Origin: Alicyclobacillus mali
GTDB taxonomy: Bacteria; Bacillota; Bacilli; Alicyclobacillales; Alicyclobacillaceae
NCBI RefSeq assembly: GCF_017329565.1
Contig: NZ_JAFMTT010000005.1
DNA length: 64,000 nucleotides
Strand: one strand, 5' to 3'
Shown here piece after piece: positions 8,260-16,426 of the stretch (the stretch's first letter is position 1; every line of letters begins with the position of its first letter). The position numbers and the translations under genes are program-made. Below the pieces are notes generated by a model. It was not told where the DNA came from, did no database searches, and saw nothing but the letters and a program-made list of their open reading frames with translations.

Positions 8260-9309
8260 TCACGCGAGCGTATCCAGGATGTCGCGCAGGGAAAGGTCCG
8301 CGCCCGCGAGCGACTCGTCAGCGACGCCGTAATACATGTGCACGACGTCGCCCTCGACCCATGCCCCGCAGGAGAACACCACGCCGCGGAGGAACCCCGC
8401 CTGCTCGTACGGCGCCTCGGGCTTTAGGATGGGCTCGGCCGATCTCGCCAGGACGCGCGACGGATCGCCGAGGTCCACGAGGCAAGCGCCCATGGCGTAC
8501 TCGTTCTTCGCGTTGGCGCCGTGGTACAGGATGAGCCAGCCCTTGTCCGTGCGGATGGGCACGGCGCCTCCGCCGACGCGCAGGCTGTCCCAGCCGTCCT
8601 TGCGAGGCGCGATGAGAAAGCGGTGATTGCCCCAGGCGCGAAGATTGGGGGACTCGGCGAGCCAGACGTCGAGTTCGCCGAGGCCGCGCGGCGCAGGGCG
8701 ATGGAGCAGGTAGTAGTGGGAGCCGACGCGCTCGGGAAACAATACGGCGTCCTTGTTCTCCGGCGGCAGGATGAGGCCGAGGCGCGAGACGTGGTGAAAA
8801 TCCCGCGTGGCGGCGAGGCCGACGGCGACGCCGTGATCGGACACGGCGGTGTAGGTGATGTAGTAGACGCCGGCGATCTCGGCCACCCGCGGGTCTTCGA
8901 CGCCGAACGCCTCATAGGTCGTCTCGGGCGCGAGAAACGGCTTCTCGTCCACGGTGAAGTGGCGGCCGTCGCGGCTTCGCGCGAGGCGCAGGTGAGACAT
9001 GGACGTGAGCCAAACCGTTTCGCCGGTGTCTTTGCGGCGCACCGCGCGCGGATCAGAGAAGTCGTAGTGCGGATCCGAGCGCTTGAACCAGTGGACCTCG
9101 ACCGTTCGATGCGCAGGGTTGTACACGGGTACGCCGACGGCGTCCTCGTCCGCGCTCGCCTGCTCCGCGACGCGCAGCACGAGCACGGTCTCGCCGCCCA
9201 CGCGAGCCACGCCTGCGTTGAAGGCGCCAATGACGCGCATATCGGGGTGCGAAGGTGGGACGTCCTTCGGGGTGATGAGCGGGTTTTCATCATATCGACT
9301 CACGTTCAC
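8260..9309 (-). CDS. Glycoside hydrolase family 130-type protein (beta-mannoside phosphorylase-like)
   Basis: A 349-residue cytoplasmic protein with the five-bladed propeller pattern of GH130, enzymes that phosphorolyse beta-mannosides. Marks include the N-terminal YDENPLITPKDVPPS, the FNAGVARVGGETVLVLRV strand, VEDPRVAEIAGVYYITYTA with its Glu-Asp pair, VLFPERVGSHYYLLHRP, and the C-terminal RVGGGAVPIRTDKGWLILYHG and GVVFSCG. The GTG at 9309 has AGGAGG eight bases upstream and was chosen over longer frames. No sugar transporter adjoins it, so the substrate cannot be deduced. Confidence 0.82.
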   Translation of the reverse strand: MNVSRYDENPLITPKDVPPSHPDMRVIGAFNAGVARVGGETVLVLRVAEQASADEDAVGVPVYNPAHRTVEVHWFKRSDPHYDFSDPRAVRRKDTGETVWLTSMSHLRLARSRDGRHFTVDEKPFLAPETTYEAFGVEDPRVAEIAGVYYITYTAVSDHGVAVGLAATRDFHHVSRLGLILPPENKDAVLFPERVGSHYYLLHRPAPRGLGELDVWLAESPNLRAWGNHRFLIAPRKDGWDSLRVGGGAVPIRTDKGWLILYHGANAKNEYAMGACLVDLGDPSRVLARSAEPILKPEAPYEQAGFLRGVVFSCGAWVEGDVVHMYYGVADESLAGADLSLRDILDTLA

Positions 9310-9343
9310 AACAATCCCCTCCTCGACCTCTGCAAAGTGCCAT

Positions 9344-10840
9344 TTACCAATCGGCGATCTGACCGCTCCGGTGGTTTTGTGCAAACAGGCTTGGAGATGG
9401 ATCGAAGTCGTCGTGCCGGACGGAGGCCGGCGGCCCAATGCCTTGATCGCTCGTGTACACGGCGTCAAGCGTCGGATCGAAGATCACCCATCTGCGCCCG
9501 TCCCACGCCTCGTCCCACTGGTGGGGTCCCCACCCAAGTTGACCCAGGCCCTGCCCCTGCACGACGAGCGTTGGGATGCCGAGCGAGCGCAGGAGTCCAG
9601 CCGCGACGCCCGAGATGTCCTGGCACACGCCGCGATGGAGCGAGAGCGTGGTGGTCATCTGCTGCCAGGGGACCTGATTGTGCAGGTAGGCCGGCCAGTT
9701 GTACCAGATATGGAGCGACGCCCAATCCGAGATGGCCTGAATCTCTGCGTCCACCTGCTGCGGCGAGACCTCCCGTGCGTCTGTGCTCGTGCGCGCGATG
9801 GAAGCCGCCAGCTCCGCCACCTGCGGCGACTCGTTGTCGTTCATGAGCCAGCTTTGGAGGAGCCCGAGGCCCTGCAGAGAGAGATTCGGCGCAGCGGATT
9901 CGATGGCGCGGCTGTAAGCGAGGGGGCGCAGCGACAAGGACGATTCATTCAGAACCTCGTCCACCTCAACGTAGAGCCCTCCCGTGAACGGCAGGCGGAT
10001 GGTGGTGTTGAGCGCGCCATGCACCATGCGGGCGCTGTACTGGTGAACTTCGTCCGAATGCGCGAGGGAGCGAACCGTGATCATCACCTCGCCCGAGAAC
10101 CCGTCCTGAGCCGAGATGCGGATGGGTAAAGCCGGCGTCAGCGGATTGTAGAGCGCCGAAGAAGTCACGCCCGCCTCCCCGTAGAACCACGGCTCGGGCC
10201 ACACATCTCCCTGCACCTGGTACGCGGATGCGGCGACACCCGAGGGCGGGAGCGAAATTTGTGGGGCGGGATCGACCACGGCCAACTGCGAGCCTTGCCA
10301 GCGCGTCTGCACGTGAAACGCTGCCAAGAGCTGCCGCAGCGCATCCACATCCACGTAGAGTTGACCGCCTTTCGCGACGGCATGCGCGTCGATGGGACCG
10401 GCGTACGTCACCTCGTCGCCGCGCGCGGGCTGCCAGTACCAAATGTAGAGCGGCCCCGAAGATGGCGGCGCCTGCGTGGACGACGGGAGGTCCCCCACCA
10501 CCCACCCGCTCGATGTGAAGCCCTGGGGAACGTGCATGAGGTTGAACCAGGCGACGCAGGCGGACAGCGGCGCATACACGCGCCCACCCTCCCGCCACCA
10601 CGCAACCGACACCTGGCCAACGCCTGGGACGACGAGCGCGCCCGCCGAGCTGGACGAGGAAATCGCGACTTGGACGGACGCAGAGACGCTTGAAGGCGCG
10701 GCGAAATACGCAGGAGCGGCCCCGGCGAGCGGCAATGTGCACAAAGCCCCTAACTTTGCGAGCGCGCGGGAGACGAGCAAACGGCGAACACCTCCGAATG
10801 CTGCGACGGATGAGGCTGGATTCGAATGCATGGGACACAT
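9344..10840 (-). CDS. Secreted transglutaminase-like protein with a copper-amine-oxidase-like N-terminal domain
   Basis: About 498 residues from the ATG at 10840. A hydrophobic Ala/Leu-rich stretch near residues 28-45 (GALCTLPLAGAAPAYFAAP) looks like a signal peptide. Next comes a region like the copper amine oxidase N-terminal (surface-anchoring) repeat, e.g. GGQLYVDVDALRQLLAAF. The C-terminal third holds a transglutaminase-like core with Cys in LHRGVCQDISGVAAGLLRSLGIPT, His in HQWDEAWDGRRWVIFDPT and the following Asp. This fold includes cysteine proteases and amidases, so the reaction is not known. No good ribosome site precedes the chosen ATG; the start may differ. Confidence 0.75.
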   Translation of the reverse strand: MCPMHSNPASSVAAFGGVRRLLVSRALAKLGALCTLPLAGAAPAYFAAPSSVSASVQVAISSSSSAGALVVPGVGQVSVAWWREGGRVYAPLSACVAWFNLMHVPQGFTSSGWVVGDLPSSTQAPPSSGPLYIWYWQPARGDEVTYAGPIDAHAVAKGGQLYVDVDALRQLLAAFHVQTRWQGSQLAVVDPAPQISLPPSGVAASAYQVQGDVWPEPWFYGEAGVTSSALYNPLTPALPIRISAQDGFSGEVMITVRSLAHSDEVHQYSARMVHGALNTTIRLPFTGGLYVEVDEVLNESSLSLRPLAYSRAIESAAPNLSLQGLGLLQSWLMNDNESPQVAELAASIARTSTDAREVSPQQVDAEIQAISDWASLHIWYNWPAYLHNQVPWQQMTTTLSLHRGVCQDISGVAAGLLRSLGIPTLVVQGQGLGQLGWGPHQWDEAWDGRRWVIFDPTLDAVYTSDQGIGPPASVRHDDFDPSPSLFAQNHRSGQIADW

Positions 10841-11049
10841 GCTGGAACAATACGCCGCGCATGCACCAATTCCTGCGAACCCTGTCGGGCGCCGTCGACA
10901 TTTCTCGGGAAATAGAGAACCGTGGCGAAGCGAGGCACGGACAGGAAAATGGGGGGTGGCGTCGAAGATTATGAGAGGACAGAGACCATTCGCGTGGGCC
11001 AGGGAGGCGCATCCGCGCCGGCGCTTCACACCTCAAGGAGGATCACGAC

Positions 11050-11979
11050 ATGCCGAAATCCAGAACCTACGGATACGCGTTGCTTTCGGTGGCGGCAACC
11101 CTGTTCCTTGCGACGGGATGCGGAGGCGGATCGTCAGGCGGAAGCCCGCCGCCCCTGAACAATACGACCAACACGACCAATGAGCCGCAGAACAACACCA
11201 CGAGTGTCTCGAACTCGACGAGCAACGGCTCGACGACCAACGCGGCGGACAATAACACGTCGACCCAAAACACGAGCAATTCGTCGCAGGGCGGATCGCA
11301 ACCGGCCAGCGCCAGCGACTTCCCTGCCATCGTGCAGCAGGCCATGGGAAGCCTCGGTGAGAACGGATTCCAAGGGGCGGATGCGCCGACCTACGTGCCG
11401 CAGCCGGCGGGAGGCGGATCGACGTCGTACAGCGCGCACAACACGCAGCCGAGCGCGCACGGTCCCCAGTTTCTCGCGGGCTATCACGTGGATCTGCTGA
11501 CGGGCGGCCAGCCGTACGCCTCGTACGAAGTGGACCACTTCGCCTCGTCGAGCCAGGCCGCCTCGAGCATCTCCTCGTTCGCCAACAGCGTGCACGGCGG
11601 CGCCATGCCCTCGGGTGGCACGGGCATTGTGTTGCCCAACAACCACTCGGCCCAAATGGCCACCGTGGGCAACTCCACCGTCGTGTACTGGTCGGACAGC
11701 GGTTGGAACTTCCAGGTGGTGAACGAGAACACGTCCGTACCGCCGACGCCGATTGTGGACAAGCTCGTCAACGCACTCTCGAGCACGTCCCTTCCGTCGA
11801 CGGAAGGCATCGGCCGCGTGATTGTGAACAATCAAAACCCGTCCGGGTCGGATGTCACGGTGACGGTCATCTGGAGCCAGAAAGGCAACGTGTACGAGGT
11901 GCAGGCCACCAACAGCGCGGCGTCGCCCATCCAGTCCGCCCTGCAGATGGCGGGATCGATGCGGGCATACTGGTCCTGA
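11050..11979 (+). CDS. Secreted lipoprotein of unknown function
   Basis: 309 residues. The signal peptide ends in the lipobox LATGC at residues 20-24, giving a lipid-anchored cysteine followed by a glycine/serine run. An Asn/Thr/Ser-rich linker of about 60 residues follows, then a globular domain containing VDLLTGGQPYASYEVDHFASSSQAASSISSF. AAGGAGG stands well placed before the ATG. The low-complexity linker resembles those of other surface lipoproteins in this window. It ends at a hairpin at 11996. No family recognised for the C-terminal domain. Confidence 0.8.
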   Translation: MPKSRTYGYALLSVAATLFLATGCGGGSSGGSPPPLNNTTNTTNEPQNNTTSVSNSTSNGSTTNAADNNTSTQNTSNSSQGGSQPASASDFPAIVQQAMGSLGENGFQGADAPTYVPQPAGGGSTSYSAHNTQPSAHGPQFLAGYHVDLLTGGQPYASYEVDHFASSSQAASSISSFANSVHGGAMPSGGTGIVLPNNHSAQMATVGNSTVVYWSDSGWNFQVVNENTSVPPTPIVDKLVNALSSTSLPSTEGIGRVIVNNQNPSGSDVTVTVIWSQKGNVYEVQATNSAASPIQSALQMAGSMRAYWS

Positions 11980-11995
11980 GACAGAACGAAAGCGG

Positions 11996-12028
11996 AGGGC
12001 GCATCGCCGGAAAACGGCGGTGCGCCCT
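11996..12028. terminator. Hairpin terminator between convergent genes
   Basis: AGGGCGCATCGCCG-GAAAA-CGGCGGTGCGCCCT forms a 14-bp stem with one G-U/A-C type mismatch. It lies 17 bases after the lipoprotein stop and 11 bases beyond the end of the convergent aldehyde dehydrogenase gene, so it can serve both. Confidence 0.75.
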
Positions 12029-12038
12029 GCTCGTCTCG

Positions 12039-13529
12039 TCAGTTGTTGTCGATCTGCGCGCGCTGCAGCCTGCCGCTGTAGTCGACGTACACGGTCTTCC
12101 ACTCGGTGAAGACGTCCAAGGCGGCCTGGCCGGAATCCCGATGCCCGTTTCCCGTCGCCTTGGTGCCCCCGAACGGCAGGTGAATTTCGGCGCCGGTCGT
12201 GCCCGCGTTGACGTAGACGATGCCGGTGTCGAGATCGCGCATGGCGCGAAACACGCGGTTGACGTCGCGCGTGAAGATGCTGGCCGAGAGCCCGTACTTC
12301 ACGCCGTTGTTGACGCGAATGGCCTCCTCGAACGAGTCCACGGCCATCACGCAGAGCACCGGGCCGAAGATCTCCTCCTGGGCGATGCGCATATCGGCGC
12401 GGACGCCCGCGAACACGGTCGGCGCATAGTAATAGCCCTGCGCAAGCGTGCCCTCCGTCAGCCTGCGGCCGCCGGTCATGAGCCGCGCGCCTTCGTCGAC
12501 GCCGATCCGCACGTACCGATCGATCTTCGCGAGCGCTTCCTCGTGGATGACGGGGCCGACGTGGACGGCCGGATCCAGCCCGTCGCCGACGCGGAGCGCC
12601 TGCACGCGCGGAAGCAGGCGAGCGAGCAAAGCTTCCTCCACCTCGCGCTCCACAATCACGCGGCTCGCCGCGGTGCAGCGCTGGCCGCTCGTGCCGTAGG
12701 CGCTCCAGACGATGGCGTCCACGGCGAGATCCAGATCTGCGTCGGCGAGCACCGTGATGGCGTTTTTGCCGCCCATCTCGAGCGACACGCGCTTCAGATT
12801 CGCGCCCGCGCGGCTCGCGATGTGCCGCCCGGTCTCGGTCGAGCCGGTGAAGGAGATGACGTCGATGCCCGGGTGATGGAGCATCGCCTCGCCGACCACC
12901 GGGCCGTCGCCGAACACGACGTTCAGCACGCCCGCGGGCAGCCCGGCCTCCTGATACACCTCGGCAAACGCCCGTGCGGTGAGCGGCGTCTCCTCCGCGG
13001 GCTTCCACACCACCGCGTTGCCGGCGACGATGGCAGGGAGCGACTTCCACGACGCGATGGCGATGGGAAAGTTCCACGGCGTGATGATCCCCACCACGCC
13101 CACCGGCGCGCGCACGCTCATCGCAAATTTGTCCGGCAGTTCCGAGGGCGTGGTCTGGCCGAATAGCCTCCTCCCCTCGCCCGCCATGTAATCGGCCATG
13201 TCGATGGCCTCCTGCACCTCGCCGCGCGCCTCCTCGATGACCTTGCCCATCTCCATCGTCAGCGTCCGCGCGATCTCGTCCTTTCTTTCCCGCAGCAGAT
13301 CCGCGACGCGCCGCAGCACCTTCGCGCGCTCCGGTGCGGGCACGAGGCGCCACGCGGCCTGCGCCTCGCGGGCAGCCCGCACGGCATCGTCGAGATCGTC
13401 CGCGCCCGATCTCGCCCACACGCCGAGCACCTCGCCGTTTGCGGGGTTGACGTTGTCCCCGTACTGCCCCGTCTTCGGCTCGCACCACCTGCCGCCGATG
13501 AAGTTCAGACAAGGGTCAAACCGATGCAT
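12039..13529 (-). CDS. gabD: Aldehyde dehydrogenase, probably succinate-semialdehyde dehydrogenase
   Basis: A 496-residue NAD(P)-dependent aldehyde dehydrogenase with TPWNFPIAI, the catalytic Glu region SLEMGGKNAITVL and the catalytic Cys in SGQRCTAASRVI. The tail includes LPFGGTKATGNGHRD, of the piperidine-6-carboxylate/alpha-aminoadipic semialdehyde-like branch. The start at 13529 overlaps the end of the aminotransferase gene by 14 bases and uses an AAGGAG inside it. Paired with the GabT-like enzyme it would oxidise succinate semialdehyde; given the tail, a semialdehyde from lysine or beta-alanine is an alternative. The symbol is by context. Confidence 0.82.
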   Translation of the reverse strand: MHRFDPCLNFIGGRWCEPKTGQYGDNVNPANGEVLGVWARSGADDLDDAVRAAREAQAAWRLVPAPERAKVLRRVADLLRERKDEIARTLTMEMGKVIEEARGEVQEAIDMADYMAGEGRRLFGQTTPSELPDKFAMSVRAPVGVVGIITPWNFPIAIASWKSLPAIVAGNAVVWKPAEETPLTARAFAEVYQEAGLPAGVLNVVFGDGPVVGEAMLHHPGIDVISFTGSTETGRHIASRAGANLKRVSLEMGGKNAITVLADADLDLAVDAIVWSAYGTSGQRCTAASRVIVEREVEEALLARLLPRVQALRVGDGLDPAVHVGPVIHEEALAKIDRYVRIGVDEGARLMTGGRRLTEGTLAQGYYYAPTVFAGVRADMRIAQEEIFGPVLCVMAVDSFEEAIRVNNGVKYGLSASIFTRDVNRVFRAMRDLDTGIVYVNAGTTGAEIHLPFGGTKATGNGHRDSGQAALDVFTEWKTVYVDYSGRLQRAQIDNN

Positions 13530-14838
13530 GCGCCTCACGCTCCTTCACCTCTCGGACCACCGCCGCGAAAATCTCCAGTCCTTCGTCCAGCACGTCCCAT
13601 GGGATGTTGAGCGGACACAGGAAGCGAATCGCGTTGTTGTACACGCCGCACTTCATGAGCAGAAGCCCTCGCTCCATCGCGAGGCGCAGGATCTGCGCCA
13701 CCATGCCCGGGTGCGGCTCCATCGTGGCGCGATCGCGCACGAACTCGACGGCGAGCATTCCGCCCCGCCCGCGCACGTCACCGATGAGCCGGCACTCGCG
13801 CATGAGTTCGAGGAGCTTCGAGCGGATGCGCGCGCCGACCTCCTCGGCCCGCGCCACGAGCCCCTCCTCCTCCATCACGTCGAGCACCGCGAGCCCCGCG
13901 CTCGCGGCCACCGGGTTGCCGACGTAGGTCCCACCGAGCGTGTTTTCGGCCGGCGCGTCCATGATGTCGGCCCGGCCAAACACGGCGGAAAGCGGCAGGC
14001 CGGCCGCGATGGACTTGCCGCACGTCATGAGATCCGGCACCACGCCCTCGTGCTCCATGGCGAAAAACCGCCCCGTGCGCCCGTAGCCGGTCTGGATCTC
14101 GTCCGCGATGAGCAGGATCCCGTGCTTATCGCAAAATTCGCGCAGCAGTGGGAAGAACCCTTCCACCGGCACGATGTACCCGCCCTCGCCCTGGATGGGC
14201 TCCGCGATGACGCACGCGATTTGGGCCGGATCGAACCAGGTCACCGCGGCGCGCTCGAGAAACCGCCGGAACTCGTCGAGACGCGGCCCGTGCGTCGCGC
14301 TGGGGTACGGGAGCCGGTACACCTCCGGCGCATACGGGCCGTAGTGCGCCTTGTACGGGTGAAGCTTGCTCGTGAGGCTCATGGCCATGTACGTCCGCCC
14401 GTGGAAGGCACCGTCAAACGCGATCACGCCCGGCCTCCCCGTCGCCCATCTGGCGATCTTCACCGCGTTCTCCACGGCCTCGGCGCCGGAGTTGAAGAAG
14501 AGCCCCTTCGCGTTCGGAATGCGCGTCTTCGGCGCGAGGCGCTTCGCCAGTTCGATGAGCGGCACATAGGGGAACATCGTGTAGTCCGTGTGCGTGAACC
14601 GCCTTGCCTGTTCGATCACGGCCGCCACCACCTTCGGGTGGCTGTGTCCGACGTTCAGGCAGCCGACGCCGCCCACGAAGTCGATGTACCGGTTGCCGTC
14701 GAGATCGAAGAGCAGGCTTCCTTCGGCTTTGGCGATCATCGCGGGCAGAAACGGGCGATACGCGCGCGCCAGGTACGCCTCCGCGTCCTGCAGATGGGGT
14801 GCGCTCGCCAGTCCAGGGAGCGTCTTCACGTCGGCCAT
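13516..14838 (-). CDS. gabT: 4-aminobutyrate aminotransferase (class III PLP)
   Basis: 440 residues. Class III marks are GNRYIDFVGGVGCLNVGHSHP, FFNSGAEAVENAVKIAR, ADEIQTGYGRTGRFFAMEH and the PLP lysine in LMTCGKSIAAGLPLSAVFG. Overall it reads as a GABA/omega-amino acid transaminase; exact substrate preference cannot be read. AAGGAGG precedes the ATG by 9 bases. First gene of a two-gene operon under the -24/-12 promoter at 14878, divergent from a sigma-54 activator gene. Confidence 0.87.
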   Translation of the reverse strand: MADVKTLPGLASAPHLQDAEAYLARAYRPFLPAMIAKAEGSLLFDLDGNRYIDFVGGVGCLNVGHSHPKVVAAVIEQARRFTHTDYTMFPYVPLIELAKRLAPKTRIPNAKGLFFNSGAEAVENAVKIARWATGRPGVIAFDGAFHGRTYMAMSLTSKLHPYKAHYGPYAPEVYRLPYPSATHGPRLDEFRRFLERAAVTWFDPAQIACVIAEPIQGEGGYIVPVEGFFPLLREFCDKHGILLIADEIQTGYGRTGRFFAMEHEGVVPDLMTCGKSIAAGLPLSAVFGRADIMDAPAENTLGGTYVGNPVAASAGLAVLDVMEEEGLVARAEEVGARIRSKLLELMRECRLIGDVRGRGGMLAVEFVRDRATMEPHPGMVAQILRLAMERGLLLMKCGVYNNAIRFLCPLNIPWDVLDEGLEIFAAVVREVKEREAHASV

Positions 14839-14877
14839 CGTGCACCGCCTCCTTCAGGGAATCTGCCTCAAGATACG

Positions 14878-14893
14878 AGCAAGCGCCGTGCCA
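14878..14893 (-). promoter_or_regulatory. Sigma-54 -24/-12 promoter of gabT-aldehyde dehydrogenase operon
   Basis: On the minus strand TGGCACGGCGCTTGCT matches TGGCAC-N5-TTGCW, with 10 bases between GG and GC. It lies about 40-55 bases upstream of the gabT ATG. This is the third such element in the window. Confidence 0.88.
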
Positions 14894-14935
14894 GGTGCCG
14901 AGCCGCGCCAGAACGGTGTATGATGATTCTGATGG

Positions 14936-14968
14936 TGCAAAATCGGCGCGCAAAGCGCAAAGCGCAAA
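14936..14968. repeat. TGCAAAA and three tandem GCGCAAA repeats, candidate activator sites
   Basis: TGCAAAA (14936-14942) is followed by GCGCAAA three times without spacing (14948-14968). The block sits about 45-90 bp upstream of the gab -24 element and just before the divergent activator gene. It is a plausible enhancer, but binding is inferred. Confidence 0.5.
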
Positions 14969-14997
14969 ACGGAGGCATGCGGGGAGGAGGCGAGCGC

Positions 14998-16344
14998 ATG
15001 GAACCGAGTGTGGTGGCGGACGTCTGGAAGCTGTATCAGGAGATCCTCGAATTCGCGCCGGTGGGCGTCCACGCGGTCGATCGCGACGGGCGGACGCGGG
15101 TGTACAACCGGGTGATGGGCGAGATCGACGGGTATCGGCCGGACGAGGTGCTGGAGAAAAACGTGTTTGAGCTGTACGAGCTCAACGAGGAGACGAGCAC
15201 GCTGTGGCGGGCGCTGAAGACCGGCCATCCGGTGCAGATTGACGAACAGGTGTACGTGGCGCGCAACGGGCGGCGCGTGGTGACGCAGAACCGCACCAAG
15301 CCCGTCGTCCTTGCGGGCGAGGTCATCGGCGCCATGGAGATTGCGGTGCCGCGCGGTTCGAGAGTCACAGCGGACGCGGACGGACGCGAAAGGTGCCGAT
15401 TCTCGTTCGAGGATATTCTCGGCGAAAGCCAGGCGATGCGGCGTGCGCGCGATCTCGCCGAGCGCGCTGCGCGGACGGACCTGCCGGTGCTCCTCGTGGG
15501 CGAGACGGGCACGGGCAAGGAGTTGTTCGCCTGGGCGATTCACGAAGCGAGCACGCGCAAGCATGGCCCGTTTTTGGCGCAAAACTGCGCAGCATGGCCA
15601 GAAGGGCTCGCGGAGAGCGTGCTCTTTGGCACGAGGCGAGGTGGATTCACGGGTGCCGTGGACCGCGCGGGGGTCCTGGAGCTCGCAAGTGGTGGCACGC
15701 TGTTTCTCGACGAGGTCCACGCCATGTCCCCCGCCGTGCAGGCAAAGCTGTTGCGCGCACTTCAGGACGGCGAGATCTGGCCGATTGGCGCAAGGCGATC
15801 CGTCCAGACGGACGCGCGCGTCGTGGCCGCCATGAACGTGCCGCCAAGGGAGGCGATGGCTCGCGGGCTCCTGCGCCCGGATCTCCTGTACCGCATCGGG
15901 GCCATCGCCGTCCACCTGCCGCCGCTTCGGCAACGGCCTGAGGACATCCCGCTGTTGGCTCGGGCCTTCTTGCGCAAGTACGGGAAAGGGCGCGACGCGC
16001 GGCTCACGAGCGGCGCTTTGGCTTTCTTGACGAGTCACGACTGGCCGGGAAATGTGCGCGAGCTGGAGCAGACCGTCCGATCCGCCCTGGCCCTCTGGCC
16101 TGAAGCCGTGGAAATCACGGCCGCGATGCTTCGATCCGCACACCCGCTCCTCGCCGAAGGCGCTCCGCAAGAAGGCGCGCACGTGGTGCGCGCCGAACGC
16201 CCCTCCGACGACGCCATTCGCCGGGCGTACGAAGCGGCCTCCGGTAACCTCACCCGCGCGGCGCGATCGCTTGGCATCAGCCGTCAGCGCATGCAGTACC
16301 ACGCGCGGCGCCTTGGGTTACGCTCCGCTTGGCAAGACACGTGA
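14998..16344 (+). CDS. Sigma-54-dependent activator (PAS-AAA-Fis), probable regulator of the gab operon
   Basis: 448 residues. A PAS domain spans about 15-115 (FAPVGVHAVDRDGRTRVYNRVMGEIDG). The AAA+ domain has Walker A GETGTGKE at 168-175, a GGFTGA contact loop at 215-220 in place of the usual GAFTGA, Walker B TLFLDE near 234-239 and DWPGNVREL near 348-356. A Fis-type HTH lies at about 413-440. The ATG at 14998 follows AGGAGG at a 7-base spacing. Divergence from gabT and the shared sigma-54 promoter make it the likely regulator of that operon. It is paralogous to the RocR-type protein at 2316-3791. Confidence 0.87.
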   Translation: MEPSVVADVWKLYQEILEFAPVGVHAVDRDGRTRVYNRVMGEIDGYRPDEVLEKNVFELYELNEETSTLWRALKTGHPVQIDEQVYVARNGRRVVTQNRTKPVVLAGEVIGAMEIAVPRGSRVTADADGRERCRFSFEDILGESQAMRRARDLAERAARTDLPVLLVGETGTGKELFAWAIHEASTRKHGPFLAQNCAAWPEGLAESVLFGTRRGGFTGAVDRAGVLELASGGTLFLDEVHAMSPAVQAKLLRALQDGEIWPIGARRSVQTDARVVAAMNVPPREAMARGLLRPDLLYRIGAIAVHLPPLRQRPEDIPLLARAFLRKYGKGRDARLTSGALAFLTSHDWPGNVRELEQTVRSALALWPEAVEITAAMLRSAHPLLAEGAPQEGAHVVRAERPSDDAIRRAYEAASGNLTRAARSLGISRQRMQYHARRLGLRSAWQDT

Positions 16345-16426
16345 CCCACATGCGCCGCCTCTCATAAGTCACCGCGTCCGGAAAGATGCGGCGCAGCCGT
16401 CGGGCCGCAGAACGCCAGAGCGTGGG

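Noticed and set aside
10841..11049. Possible small gene between the transglutaminase-like and lipoprotein genes
   Set aside because: No frame has a ribosome site or protein-like composition; the stretch is most simply a divergent promoter region.
13198..14997. In-frame extension of the second sigma-54 activator by about 600 codons
   Set aside because: The extension is antisense to two clear enzymes, and a strong AGGAGG with ATG exists at 14998.
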